The notes: generated by a model from the letters alone, not told the origin. 64,000 bases of DNA from Celeribacter naphthalenivorans (GCF_020524585.1 NZ_JAIVLK010000002.1:434001-498000); one strand, 5' to 3'. Counted from the stretch's first letter, positions 50,440 through 59,340 are shown. Numbers and translations are program-made.

Positions 50440-51862
50440 GGTTTCTAGGATGCGCGAGCCTCTTGCCCTCGATATTGAGCTTGGCCGCGATGGCCCGCTT
50501 TTCCTCGCGATTGCCGAGGCCATCACCCTCGACATCACCCGTGGGCGTTTGAGGCCCGGTGCGCGGCTGCCCGGCACACGGGCGCTGGCGCAAGAGCTTG
50601 GCGTACATCGCAACACGGTCGATGCCGCCTACCAAGAGCTGCTGATGCAGGGGTGGTTGGAGGCGAGGCCCGCGCGGGGCACCTTCGTGGCGCAGGATTT
50701 GCCGCAAGGCGGGCTGGTGCGCCGCAGCGCGCCGGAGCCCGTCGCGCCGGAGACGCCGCCTCCCGCGCTGGCCTTCACCGATGGCGCGCCCGACCCGAAA
50801 CTTGTCCCGGACAAAGCATTGGCACGGGCCTTTCGCCGTGCGCTCTTGTCGCCGGGGTTCCGCGCCGGGGCGGATTATGGCGACGCGCGCGGCACCTCTG
50901 TGTTGCGACAGGCCCTCGCAGGCTATCTCGCCTCCGACCGGGGCGTCGTGGCGGACCCGTCCAGCATGATCATCACGCGCGGCAGCCAGATGGCCCTGTT
51001 TCTCGCGGCGCGGGCGGCGCTGTCGCCGGGCGACGTCATCGCGGTCGAAGACCCGGGCTATCCGCTCGCTTGGGAGGCGTTTGGCGCGGCGGGGGCGGTG
51101 GTGCGGGGCGTGCCGGTGGATGGCGGGGGGCTCAGGATCGACGCGCTGGAGGCGGCGCTGGCCCGCGATCCGCGCATCCGGGCCGTCTATGTGACGCCGC
51201 ATCACCAATATCCGACCACGGTGACCATGGGCGCGGCGCGGCGATTGCAGCTTTTGGAGCTGGCGCAGCGTCACGGGATCACGCTGATCGAGGACGATTA
51301 CGACCACGAGTACCGCTTTGAGGGCCGCCCGGTGTTGCCGCTGGCGGCCCGCGCGCCGGAAGACCTGCCGTTGATCTACGTCGGATCGCTGTCAAAGCTG
51401 CTCTCGCCGGGCATTCGTCTGGGCTATGCTTTGGCGTCCGGGCCTGTGTTGCGGCGGATGGCGGAGGCGCGGGCGGCCATCGACCGGCAAGGCGACGCGC
51501 CTCTGGAGGCGGCGCTGGCGGAGTTGATCGTTGATGGCGATCTTGGCCGCCATGCCCGCAAGGCGCGGCGGATCTACCGGGCGCGGCGGGATTTTCTGGC
51601 GGAGCTTTTGCGGGTGCAACTGGCCGGGCGTGCCCGTTTTGAGCTGCCCGCCGGGGGGCTTGCGCTTTGGCTGCGCTGCGACGGTGTGGCGGCAGATCTC
51701 TGGGCCGAACGCGCGGGGCAGGCGGGGTTGGCGCTTTTGCCGGGCAAACGTTTTGCTCTGGAGGGCGCGGAGCCGCAGGCTTTTCGTCTGGGCTATGCGG
51801 CGTTGGACGAGGAGCGGATCGCCCGCGCGGTCGAGATTTTGGCCAAAAGCTGGCCGGCATAA
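50420..51862 (+). CDS. pdxR: MocR-family regulator, PdxR-like
   Basis: A 480-aa GntR-aminotransferase fusion. The winged HTH is in the first 85 residues (LFLAIAEAITLDITRGRLRP, LAQELGVHRNTVDAAY) and a class I aminotransferase fold follows, with the PLP lysine in YVGSLSKLLSPGIRLGY. The ATG at 50,420 was chosen; 50,450 is an alternative. PdxR proteins sense PLP and control vitamin B6 genes, and the divergent pdxY fits that role. The gene symbol rests on context. Confidence 0.88.
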   Translation: MNERDRPVSRMREPLALDIELGRDGPLFLAIAEAITLDITRGRLRPGARLPGTRALAQELGVHRNTVDAAYQELLMQGWLEARPARGTFVAQDLPQGGLVRRSAPEPVAPETPPPALAFTDGAPDPKLVPDKALARAFRRALLSPGFRAGADYGDARGTSVLRQALAGYLASDRGVVADPSSMIITRGSQMALFLAARAALSPGDVIAVEDPGYPLAWEAFGAAGAVVRGVPVDGGGLRIDALEAALARDPRIRAVYVTPHHQYPTTVTMGAARRLQLLELAQRHGITLIEDDYDHEYRFEGRPVLPLAARAPEDLPLIYVGSLSKLLSPGIRLGYALASGPVLRRMAEARAAIDRQGDAPLEAALAELIVDGDLGRHARKARRIYRARRDFLAELLRVQLAGRARFELPAGGLALWLRCDGVAADLWAERAGQAGLALLPGKRFALEGAEPQAFRLGYAALDEERIARAVEILAKSWPA

Positions 51863-51950
51863 CCGGGCGGGGCGGCGGCACGGGTTGCCACACCGGGTGC
51901 CACGCCGGACGCCTGATTTTGTCTTGAATTCTCACCTCAATTTTTCCGCC

Positions 51951-51981
51951 TTGACTTAGAGCGCGCTCAAACCCCTAGAGT
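51951..51981 (+). promoter_or_regulatory. MerR-type promoter with 19-bp spacer
   Basis: TTGACT (-35) and TAGAGT (-10) are separated by 19 bp, with the palindrome GAGCGCGCTC (51,959-51,968) inside the spacer. The overlong spacer is the mark of promoters activated by MerR-family proteins, and the gene downstream is one. Confidence 0.85.
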
Positions 51982-52010
51982 CGGGAGCGTCTTGATGAGA
52001 AGCAGGTGCA

Positions 52011-52436
52011 ATGCAAATCGGTGAACTGGCGAAACGCAGCGGGCTGTCGGCCCATACGATCCGCTATTACGAGCGTATCGGGCTTTTGCCCTATGCGGAT
52101 CGCGATGCGGGCGGGCGGCGCGACTATGATGAGGCGATCCTCGTCTGGATCGCGTTTCTCGACCGGCTGAAAACCACCGGGATGCCCATCCGCGAGATGT
52201 TGCAATATGCCAAACTGCGTGCGGCCGGGGATCACACCGGGCCTGCGCGGCGGCGCATTCTTGAGGCGCATCGCGACCGGGTGCGCGCCCATGTGCGCGA
52301 TTTGCAGGCCAGTCTTCTCGTCCTCGACACCAAGATCGACACCTATGTCGAAACGGAAAAAAGGACGCATTCCCATGACGATACAGAACATTCCTTCGAC
52401 GAACAGCAGACTCGAGCGCGGCCAGCGCGCCCTTGA
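52011..52436 (+). CDS. MerR-family transcriptional regulator
   Basis: A 141-aa MerR regulator: MQIGELAKRSGLSAHTIRYYERIGLLP is the classic wHTH, then RRDYDEAILVWIAFLDRLKTTGMP, and a coiled-coil dimer helix to about residue 120. There is no metal-binding cysteine pair at the C-terminus, so an organic or redox ligand is more likely. It probably activates its own promoter and the overlapping downstream gene. Confidence 0.93.
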   Translation: MQIGELAKRSGLSAHTIRYYERIGLLPYADRDAGGRRDYDEAILVWIAFLDRLKTTGMPIREMLQYAKLRAAGDHTGPARRRILEAHRDRVRAHVRDLQASLLVLDTKIDTYVETEKRTHSHDDTEHSFDEQQTRARPARP

Positions 52437-52794
52437 GGCCATTGACGGGCGGGCCGGGCAAAACGTGATTGATGCCTTGGCCGATATTGCGCCGGATTTT
52501 GCCACCTATCTGTTCGAATTTCCTTTCGGGGACATCTACTGCCGCCCCGGCCTGTCGCTGCGGGATCGCGAGATCGCCACAATCGCGGCGCTTGCCGCCA
52601 TGGGCACGGCACAACCGCAGCTGAAGGTGCATGTCGAGGCCGGGCTGAATGTGGGGCTGACGCAGGAGGAAATCACCGAGGTTCTGATGCAGATGGCGGT
52701 CTATGCGGGGTTTCCCGCCGCGCTGAACGGGCTTTTCGCCGCCAAGGAGGTCTTTGCCGCGCGGGCGCAGGAGGCGGTGGAGGCCCGGACATGA
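52375..52794 (+). CDS. Carboxymuconolactone decarboxylase-family protein
   Basis: A 139-aa CMD/AhpD-like protein that overlaps the merR end by 62 bp. YCRPGLSLRDREIATIAALAAMG and LKVHVEAGLNVGLTQEEITEVLMQM are typical of the family. AhpD-type CxxC is absent, so peroxidase activity is unlikely; a gamma-carboxymuconolactone decarboxylase-like role is possible. The ATG at 52,375 was chosen; 52,348 is an alternative. Confidence 0.9.
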   Translation: MTIQNIPSTNSRLERGQRALEAIDGRAGQNVIDALADIAPDFATYLFEFPFGDIYCRPGLSLRDREIATIAALAAMGTAQPQLKVHVEAGLNVGLTQEEITEVLMQMAVYAGFPAALNGLFAAKEVFAARAQEAVEART

Positions 52795-52836
52795 GGCTGA
52801 CCCGACAGGTTGACCCAACGGCGGCTTGTGCCCGGC

Positions 52837-53397
52837 CTAAGTGGGTATCATGCGCGGGATGCGGGCCTGGCAATTGCCATAGGCCTGTTCGACCGACACC
52901 AGGACCGCCGCCTGAGCGGTCGGCCAGGTGGAGCGGATGTCCTCGTTTGCGTCGATGATCTGCGCAATGCCATTGATGCGGGCGCGGCGGCGGCGGTCGA
53001 AGTCCATGAACAACATGCCGATATGCGGGTTCACCTGAATATTGCCGAGACTGTTGTAAAGCCCGTTTCCGGAGAAATCGGGGAACACAAGCGATCCGGT
53101 GTCGATCACCCGCAAGGCAGGCAGCGGCGCTCCGGTGTCATCATGCTCGCGGCCGCGAAAACTGCAATCGCAATGCCCCTCGGCGTCGGAGGTGGCGATG
53201 AAGAAAAAGGGCAGGGCTTCGACGAATCGTGCCAGCCCGGTGGAGAGGATGGGGCGCATCATGGCGGTCAGGCTGTGATCGTTCCAGTGATAGTCGCTTG
53301 GAAAGCGCTGTCTCATCTCAAGTTCGCCGGGATGTCCCAGCGGCGTGTCGGGGGCGACGGCTGACGCGTCAGAGCCTTTGCTGTCGGGCTGTGTCAT
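52837..53397 (-). CDS. Pyridoxamine 5'-phosphate oxidase-family flavoprotein
   Basis: A 186-aa split-barrel protein. FFFIATSDAEGHCDCSFRG, RVIDTGSLVFPDFSGNG and NPHIGMLFMDFDRRRRARING match the FMN-binding PNPOx-like family. It is not the canonical PdxH. It is divergent from a TetR gene with a palindrome between, so it is probably under that regulator. Confidence 0.9.
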   Translation of the reverse strand: MTQPDSKGSDASAVAPDTPLGHPGELEMRQRFPSDYHWNDHSLTAMMRPILSTGLARFVEALPFFFIATSDAEGHCDCSFRGREHDDTGAPLPALRVIDTGSLVFPDFSGNGLYNSLGNIQVNPHIGMLFMDFDRRRRARINGIAQIIDANEDIRSTWPTAQAAVLVSVEQAYGNCQARIPRMIPT

Positions 53398-53442
53398 ATG
53401 TCTCGCTTTCTCACTTGATCAATCACAATAGGACGACATAAA

Positions 53443-53462
53443 TACGACCGACCGGTCGTTTG
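53443..53462. promoter_or_regulatory. Palindromic TetR operator candidate
   Basis: ACGACCGACCGGTCGTTTG contains the perfect 10-bp palindrome CGACCGGTCG (53,449-53,458), typical of TetR sites (ACCGACCGGTCGGT-like). It lies between the PNPOx-like gene and the TetR gene. Confidence 0.75.
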
Positions 53463-53477
53463 TAAATGAGGAAACAC

Positions 53478-54146
53478 ATGGCAAAGACATCTCGCAGAGA
53501 GATCATCGCTTCCGCGCGCGATTTGATGCGGGAAAAGGGATACGCGGGCATGTCCATGAAGGATGTCGCTCTCAGTGTCGGCCTGTCGAAAAGCAGCCTG
53601 TATAGCCACTTTGGCAGCAAGGAAGACTTGGTTCCCGAGGTCCTCGATTTGACCTTCGGTGAGATCATCGAGGGGCTTGAGGCCACCGGCGACTGGCGTG
53701 CAGATTATGAAGCGGCGTTGGATCGGCTGAGTTCCGTGCTGATCCGCAACCGGCGCTGTCTCGGGCTGCATTTGGCTTACGGGCTGAGTGAAGACGAGTC
53801 CGACGTCCGAGAGGCGGTGAGCAGTTTCTTTCTCGATCTTAGGGAATTCCTGCGCGATCTGTTGATGCAGGGGCTGGATGTGACGCTTGCCGAGCCACTG
53901 GCCCTCGACACGCTGACCGCAGTGGAGGGCGCGACGCTTTGGCTGGCGCTCTACGGCAATGCCGAGCCGATGGAGCGCGTCCGGCGGGCGCTTTTGGCGC
54001 GGGCCGACGGTTTGCTCGGGCCGGAGCCCGACGAACAGGCCAAAGCTCTGTTGACCCAGATGCTGGGGGACTGGCGCGCGGCAACTGCGGTGGAAAGGCG
54101 CCTCGCAGACCGCGTGATCGCGGCGCAAAGCGATCTTTTGACCTGA
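53478..54146 (+). CDS. TetR-family regulator
   Basis: A 222-aa TetR regulator. The N-terminal HTH (MAKTSRREIIASARDLMREKG then VALSVGLSKSSLYSHFGSKEDL) is complete; the C-terminal half is a helical ligand domain. The ATG at 53,478 has AGGA 5 bp ahead; an ATG at 53,466 lies upstream. Likely represses itself and the PNPOx-like gene; the ligand is unknown. Confidence 0.92.
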   Translation: MAKTSRREIIASARDLMREKGYAGMSMKDVALSVGLSKSSLYSHFGSKEDLVPEVLDLTFGEIIEGLEATGDWRADYEAALDRLSSVLIRNRRCLGLHLAYGLSEDESDVREAVSSFFLDLREFLRDLLMQGLDVTLAEPLALDTLTAVEGATLWLALYGNAEPMERVRRALLARADGLLGPEPDEQAKALLTQMLGDWRAATAVERRLADRVIAAQSDLLT

Positions 54147-54182
54147 TCGCACCACAGCGCACCAAAGCGCCTCACAAGGACA

Positions 54183-54440
54183 CCCCTCTGCAACGCCTCC
54201 GATTTTCAGAGAAACCGCGTCGAGGTCATGCAGGCGATGATGAGGGAGCATCCCTTTGCGACGATCGTGTCCACCGCGCCCGAGGACTTCGTCACCCGGC
54301 CGTTGAGAGGCTTTGTCGGGTTTGAGATCACCCTCCAAGAGCTAGAGGGCCTGTGGAAAGTCAGTCAGAACAAAATGCTGCCGGATCGGATGGGGGGCAG
54401 GCGCGGGCGATGGATCGCACAGGATCTCAATGAGCGCCGC
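54183..54440 (+). pseudogene. PaiB/FMN-binding regulator remnant
   Basis: Pieces of a PaiB-like protein (about 200 aa in full) are joined in one short frame: an N-terminal part NRVEVMQAMMREHPFATIVS, then, after loss of about 120 codons, a C-terminal part LRGFVGFEITLQELEGLWKVS followed by QNKMLPDRMGG. A frame change follows. It is a deletion remnant, not a working gene; limits are approximate. Confidence 0.65.
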
Positions 54441-54441
54441 T

Positions 54442-55785
54442 TCAGGGGCGCGGGCCGAGATGCGCGGCCAAAAGGGACAGTCCCTGTTGCAACCGGCGCC
54501 GGTCGGGCGGCGCGCCGAGGCAGAGGCGCACACCTTCGGGGATCGGTTGCCCCTCGCCATGCGGGGCCGCGAATTGGCGCAGCGGTGCGACGATGACGCC
54601 CGCCTCGAACAGGGTGGAGACCAGCGTGCTGCTGCGTTGTCCGGGCGGCAGGTGCACCAGCGCATGCATGCTCTGCGGCGCGGTCTGGACCCGGTAAGCC
54701 CCAAGCTCCGTTGTGAAAATCCTTTGCCTTTTGGCGATGTCCTTGCGTTTCGCGGCGGTGATCTGTGCATAGGCGCCACTGTCGATCAGGGCGCCGATCA
54801 CCGAGGCCATGAGCGGCACGGCGGTCCAGATCGTGCCGCTTTGCGCCTGTTCTATGCGCTTCTCAAGGCCTGCCGGGAACACCAGATGCGCAATGCGCAG
54901 CCCCGGCGCCCAGCTTTTCGAATAGGGCCGCAGGTAGAACACGCGCTCGGGCATCAGGGCGGCCAAGCTCACGGGCGGATCGGGCAGCAGAAAGCCATAG
55001 GCGTCGTCTTCGATCACCCAAAGATCATGCCGCTGGATGACCTCGGTCAGTGCGCGGCGGCGCGCTTCGGGCATCGTGACAGAGGTCGGGTTTTGCAGGT
55101 TCGGCATGGTAAACAATAGCTTGACCGGCGTGTCGCGACAGAGCGCGTCGAGCGCATCGGGACGGATGCCGTCCGTATCAGAGGCCACCTCGACGACATT
55201 CAAATGCAGAAGTGCGCAGGCCTGTCGGATCACCGGATAGCTCAGCGCCTCGATGGCGATGACATCGCCGGGGCGGCAGGTGGCGGCGAGGCTGAGAAAC
55301 AGCCCGTGCTGCCCTCCGGCGCAAACCACCAGCCGTGCCGGATCGACGCTTGGCATCTGCTCCGAGGCGCTGAGCCAGCCTGCAATCCGGGCGCGGTCCT
55401 CAGGGTCGCCGAACGTGTCGCGATAGCCCAAAACATCGGTGCCACGGGCCAACACATCCTGAAGCGCGCTTTGGAACAGCTCGTCCTGTTCCGGCAGCAG
55501 AAAGTGGTTGAGCCGCAGGTCGACCATTTCAGAAGAGGCGCCGCGCACCACGAATTCGCCCGCCCGCACATCACTTTGCCGCCGCACGAAGGTGCCGCGC
55601 CCGACCTCGCCGATGGTCAGCCCCATGGCGTCCAACTCGGCAAAGACCCGCGTCGCCGTGCCCAGAGACAGCCCGTGCTCCCAGGCCAATTGCCGATGCG
55701 TCGGCAGGCGCGCGCCGGGCTGCAACCGTCCGGCGTGGATGTCATCGGCGATCCGGGCGACGATCTTGTGATATTTGGCGCGCAT
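54442..55785 (-). CDS. MocR-family regulator (GntR-aminotransferase)
   Basis: A 447-aa MocR regulator from the ATG at 55,785; a frame back to 55,875 would cover the operator region. N-terminal wHTH IVARIADDIHAGRLQPGARLP and WEHGLSLGTATRVFAELDAMG; aminotransferase domain with LLFTMPNLQNPTSVTM and PLP lysine in LRPYSKSWAPGLR. Its divergent partner is a class V aminotransferase, its probable target. Confidence 0.9.
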   Translation of the reverse strand: MRAKYHKIVARIADDIHAGRLQPGARLPTHRQLAWEHGLSLGTATRVFAELDAMGLTIGEVGRGTFVRRQSDVRAGEFVVRGASSEMVDLRLNHFLLPEQDELFQSALQDVLARGTDVLGYRDTFGDPEDRARIAGWLSASEQMPSVDPARLVVCAGGQHGLFLSLAATCRPGDVIAIEALSYPVIRQACALLHLNVVEVASDTDGIRPDALDALCRDTPVKLLFTMPNLQNPTSVTMPEARRRALTEVIQRHDLWVIEDDAYGFLLPDPPVSLAALMPERVFYLRPYSKSWAPGLRIAHLVFPAGLEKRIEQAQSGTIWTAVPLMASVIGALIDSGAYAQITAAKRKDIAKRQRIFTTELGAYRVQTAPQSMHALVHLPPGQRSSTLVSTLFEAGVIVAPLRQFAAPHGEGQPIPEGVRLCLGAPPDRRRLQQGLSLLAAHLGPRP

Positions 55786-55821
55786 GAGGTTGGGGGCGTA
55801 GTGGGACGTGGTTTCGAGAAT

Positions 55822-55884
55822 ATTGTCCCATATACAATGCTGTGCTTGCGGGATCGGATGCAAGACAATTACCACATTGTCTCA
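55822..55884. promoter_or_regulatory. MocR operator repeats between divergent genes
   Basis: ATTGTCCCATATACAAT at 55,822-55,838 and ACAAT-TACCAC-ATTGTCTCA at 55,865-55,884 share the ATTGTCYCA word in the same direction and form ATTGT/ACAAT inverted pairs. Direct repeats with inverted halves are typical of MocR sites. Confidence 0.65.
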
Positions 55885-55911
55885 AATGACATCCCTCACG
55901 TGAGACCCATC

Positions 55912-57081
55912 ATGACCCAGCTCGCCGCCCAGCTTAGCCCCCAACGTGCCCTCTTCGATATTCCCGATGAGATCGCCTATTTCAACGCCGCCTATAACGC
56001 GCCGCTGCTGGTGGAGGCGGAAGTGGCGCTGCATCAGGGCGTGCGGGGCAAGTGCTATCCCTGGACTCGGGTGCCTGCGGATTTCTTTGAGGATGCGGAA
56101 CGCTTTCGCACGTTGGCGGCGCGGGCTTTTGGCGGGGTGGCGGAGAATTATGCGCTGATCCCTTCGGCCAGCTATGGCACCTCGACCGTGGGGCGGATTT
56201 TTGAGACGCGGCTGGGGGCAGAGGACGAAATCGTGGTGATCGAAGAGGCCTTTCCGTCGAATTTCCTGCCGTGGCAGCGGCTTGCGCGCGAGACTGGGGC
56301 CAGGCTTGTGACTGCGCCCTGGCCAGAGGCGGAGGGCGATTGGACCGAGCAGGTGCTGTCCAAGATCACGCCCAGAACCGCGCTGGTCGCGGTGCCGAAT
56401 TGTCATTGGAGCAATGGTGCGGTGCTGGATCTCATCGCGATTTCCGAGGCCACGCACGCGGTGGGGGCAGCCTTGGTGGTGGAGGTGACGCAATCCTTGG
56501 GCGCAATGCCGCTCGATCTGGCGCGGGTGCAGCCGGATTTTATGATCGCCTCGGGCTATAAATGGCTGTTGTTTCCCTATGGGTTGAGCCTGTTTTACGC
56601 CGCCCCCAAGTGGCACGACGCGCGGCCTTTGGAGGAAAGCTGGCTCAACCGGGCGGGGGCGGAGGTGTTTGAAAAACTGTCTGACTATGCCGAGGCCTAT
56701 CAACCCGGCGCGCGGCGGTTCGATATGGGGCAAAAGAGCATGCCGACGCTTTTGCCCGGCGCTTTGGTGGCGCTACGGCAGATCGGCGATTGGGGTGTTG
56801 AAAACATCGCGGCGCGGCTTCAGGCGATCAATGATCGGCTGGCCGAGGGGCTGATCGAGATCGGCTTGACCCCCGTGCCGAAATCCCAACGCAGCCCGCA
56901 TATTTTGGGCGTGGCCGCCGGGGATGATTTGCCAGACGGCCTGATCCCGGCGCTGGCCGAGCGACAAGTCTATGTCAGCCGTCGCGGCAATGCGTTGCGG
57001 ATTGCGCCGTATCTGCACGTGACGGAGGCCGATGAAGCGCGGCTTTTGGGGGCTTTGTCCGCGTGTTTGGGGCGGGGATAA
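55912..57081 (+). CDS. Class V aminotransferase (PLP enzyme)
   Basis: A 389-aa fold-type I enzyme of the class V group. SASYGTSTVGRIFE, VVIEEAFPSNFLPW, VEVTQSLGAMPLDL and the PLP lysine in ASGYKWLLFPYGLS are visible. It resembles desulfurase/kynureninase-like enzymes but has no catalytic Cys loop, so a lyase or transaminase on an unknown amine is likely. The ATG at 55,912 follows the operator region. Confidence 0.88.
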   Translation: MTQLAAQLSPQRALFDIPDEIAYFNAAYNAPLLVEAEVALHQGVRGKCYPWTRVPADFFEDAERFRTLAARAFGGVAENYALIPSASYGTSTVGRIFETRLGAEDEIVVIEEAFPSNFLPWQRLARETGARLVTAPWPEAEGDWTEQVLSKITPRTALVAVPNCHWSNGAVLDLIAISEATHAVGAALVVEVTQSLGAMPLDLARVQPDFMIASGYKWLLFPYGLSLFYAAPKWHDARPLEESWLNRAGAEVFEKLSDYAEAYQPGARRFDMGQKSMPTLLPGALVALRQIGDWGVENIAARLQAINDRLAEGLIEIGLTPVPKSQRSPHILGVAAGDDLPDGLIPALAERQVYVSRRGNALRIAPYLHVTEADEARLLGALSACLGRG

Positions 57082-57094
57082 TCCCCCGCGCCAT

Positions 57095-57943
57095 TTATCG
57101 TGTGATCCCGCGCAGCCGCTCAGAACGGCGACGGAGAAGCTCGACGGTGGTCAAAAGCGCAATGGAGATCACCACAAGGATGGTCGCCACGGCGAGGATC
57201 GTCGGGCTGATTTGCTCGCGCAAGCCGATGAACATTTGCCACGGCAGGGTTTTTTGACTGGCCGAGCCGACAAAGAGGATGACGATCACCTCATCGAAAG
57301 AGGTGATAAAGGCAAAGAGCGCGCCGGAGATCACGCCGGGCAGAATGAGCGGCATTTGCACCCGGAAAAACGTGGTCACCGGATCGGCGCCCATATTGGC
57401 GGCGGCGCGGGTCAGCGAATTGTCAAAGCCCACGAGCGTGGCGGTGACCGTGATGATCACGAAGGGGATGCCAAGCGCGGCATGGGCCAGAACGACGCCT
57501 GTATAGGTGCCCTGCAAGCCGATGCGGCTGAAAAAGAAATACATGCCGGCGGCGGAGATGATCAGCGGGACGATCATGGGCGAGATCAACAGCGCCATGA
57601 TCGCCCGGCGAAACGGCACATGCGGCTGGCTGAGGCCGATGGCCGCGAGCGTGCCGAGACCGACAGACAAAAGCGTCGCCAAGGGCGCGATCTTGAGCGA
57701 GTTCCACAGCGCATGCTGCCAATCGCTGTTGCTGAAGAAATCGCGGTAGTGCTTGAGCGAATAGCCCTCGGGATCGAGGCGCAGCATCTCCGGCGTGAAG
57801 GTGAAGAAATCCTGCGCATTGAAGCTGAGCGGGATGACGACGACGATCGGCGCAATCAAGAAGAAAAAGATCAGCCCGCAAAGCACACGGAAACTGTAGT
57901 ACCAGATGCGCTGACCGGTGGTGGCGTAGGATGGCAAACTCAT
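57095..57943 (-). CDS. ABC transporter permease, spermidine/putrescine-type (PotC/PotI-like)
   Basis: A 282-aa inner-membrane permease with six spans and the EAA loop RAAANMGADPVTTFFRVQMPLILPG near residue 180. Last gene of a four-gene leftward operon with the SBP, a second permease and an ATPase. The operon order fits polyamine-type importers; the exact substrate (putrescine, spermidine or another amine) is not proven. Confidence 0.93.
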   Translation of the reverse strand: MSLPSYATTGQRIWYYSFRVLCGLIFFFLIAPIVVVIPLSFNAQDFFTFTPEMLRLDPEGYSLKHYRDFFSNSDWQHALWNSLKIAPLATLLSVGLGTLAAIGLSQPHVPFRRAIMALLISPMIVPLIISAAGMYFFFSRIGLQGTYTGVVLAHAALGIPFVIITVTATLVGFDNSLTRAAANMGADPVTTFFRVQMPLILPGVISGALFAFITSFDEVIVILFVGSASQKTLPWQMFIGLREQISPTILAVATILVVISIALLTTVELLRRRSERLRGITR

Positions 57944-57948
57944 GGCAA

Positions 57949-59235
57949 TTACCCCAGCTTCACGTTGTCGATGCCGACAAATTTGTCATAGGCCCAGTAG
58001 AACACGAGAACGACCGCGAGGAGGATGCCGCCAAGCGCGGCCGCCAAGCCCCAGTTGAGCGAGGTCGAAATGTGAAAGGCGATGCGGTTCGAGATGAAGG
58101 TCCCGGTGGTGCCGCCGACCAAAGCGGGCGTGATGTAATAGCCGATGGCGAGGATGAACACGAGGATCGAGCCCGCGCCGATGCCCGGCACCGTTTGCGG
58201 GAAATAGACCCGCCAAAACGCCGTCCAATCGGTCGCGCCAAGGCTTTTGGCGGCGCGTAGATAGGAGGGGTTGATGGACTGCATCACGGAATACATCGGC
58301 AGGATCATGAAGGGCAAAAGGATATGCGTCATGGCGATGATCGTGCCCAATTGGTTGTTGATCATCACAAGCCGCGCGTCATCGGACACAAGCCCGATCC
58401 AGACAAGGATGTCGTTGATCACGCCTTGCTGTTGCAGCAGGATTTTCCACGCCGAAGTGCGCACCAAAAGAGAGGTCCAGAAGGGCAAAAGGACGAGGAT
58501 CATCAAGAGGTTGGAGGTCCGCATCGGCAGGTTGGCCAAAAGCCAGGCGACCGGATAGCCCAAAGCGATACAGCTCAAGGTGATCGCCAAAGACATCATC
58601 AGGGTGCGGCCGAAGAGTTTGAGGTAGATGCGTTCGTTTTCGGGACGCATTTCGGGGCCGTCGGCGCCGAGCTGCATGTCGACAGCGGCGAGATAATAGC
58701 CGGAGGTCATGGCGGGCGAATAGGTCTGGATCGTGCGCCAAACGTCGATGTCGCCCCAGTCATCGTCGATGTCGAGGAATTTCTCTTTAAAGGGCCCGTC
58801 GGTGTTCAAATCCCAGCGCTGCACTTGGCGCCCGGATTTGCGGAACAGCGACGACATGCCCGGATTTTCGTAATTGAGGCGCGAGCCAAGCTTGGTGTGG
58901 GTCTTTTCCTCGGCGGCGATCTGGATGTCTGCGGCGAGAGCGGCAAAGACGGCCTCATCGGGCGGGGTGTCACCGCCCGCGTCCCAATCGGCAAGTGCGA
59001 CCACTGTGCGCGGCAGGGTCTCGGAGACGATGCCATTCTCGACCGAGCGGTAGAGCATATCCGCCACCGGCAAAATGAAGGTCACCATGATGAAAATCAG
59101 AAGCGGCGCGATCAGCATCAGCGCCCGCAGTTTCTGGCGGCGGAGCGCCCGCGCAAGGCTGCGGCGCAGCGGTGTGCCATCTGCTGCCAGAACCGGGCCG
59201 TTTTGGGGGCTGTCGTCTGTGGTCGTGTCGCTCAT
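57949..59235 (-). CDS. ABC transporter permease (PotB/PotH-like)
   Basis: A 428-aa permease from the ATG at 59,235. Compared with PotB (about 285 aa) it has an extended N-terminus and a large insert (about residues 70-180) between the first and second spans, seen in some Roseobacter homologues. The EAA loop is RAAKSLGATDWTAFWRVYFPQT. It pairs with the permease 5 bp downstream. Confidence 0.92.
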   Translation of the reverse strand: MSDTTTDDSPQNGPVLAADGTPLRRSLARALRRQKLRALMLIAPLLIFIMVTFILPVADMLYRSVENGIVSETLPRTVVALADWDAGGDTPPDEAVFAALAADIQIAAEEKTHTKLGSRLNYENPGMSSLFRKSGRQVQRWDLNTDGPFKEKFLDIDDDWGDIDVWRTIQTYSPAMTSGYYLAAVDMQLGADGPEMRPENERIYLKLFGRTLMMSLAITLSCIALGYPVAWLLANLPMRTSNLLMILVLLPFWTSLLVRTSAWKILLQQQGVINDILVWIGLVSDDARLVMINNQLGTIIAMTHILLPFMILPMYSVMQSINPSYLRAAKSLGATDWTAFWRVYFPQTVPGIGAGSILVFILAIGYYITPALVGGTTGTFISNRIAFHISTSLNWGLAAALGGILLAVVLVFYWAYDKFVGIDNVKLG

Positions 59236-59279
59236 GATCCGTCCATCGTGTGTGAGGCGTATTGGGGGCGTATTTGGGG

Positions 59280-59340
59280 GCAAAGGGGCAGGGCGCCCCT
59301 TTGCTTTTTTATTTCATGTTCAGGTGTTTAGCCTAAACAC
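59280..59340. other. Two hairpins between SBP and permease genes
   Basis: GCAAAGGGGC/GCCCCTTTGC (59,280-59,304) and GTGTTTAG-C-CTAAACAC (59,324-59,340) lie between the binding protein and the first permease. On the minus-strand transcript there is no T-run, so they look like mRNA-stabilising structures that raise binding-protein dosage. Confidence 0.6.

Noticed and set aside
49673-51307. 544-codon minus-strand frame as one protein
   Set aside because: Only its last 228 codons are a MOSC protein; the rest is antisense to the PdxR-like gene and has shadow-like composition.
55204-57081. 625-codon frame starting at 55,204
   Set aside because: Its first 236 codons are antisense to the MocR gene and the operator region; the real aminotransferase starts at 55,912.
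59280-59310. Terminator for the polyamine operon
   Set aside because: The T-run is on the plus strand whereas the operon is transcribed leftward.
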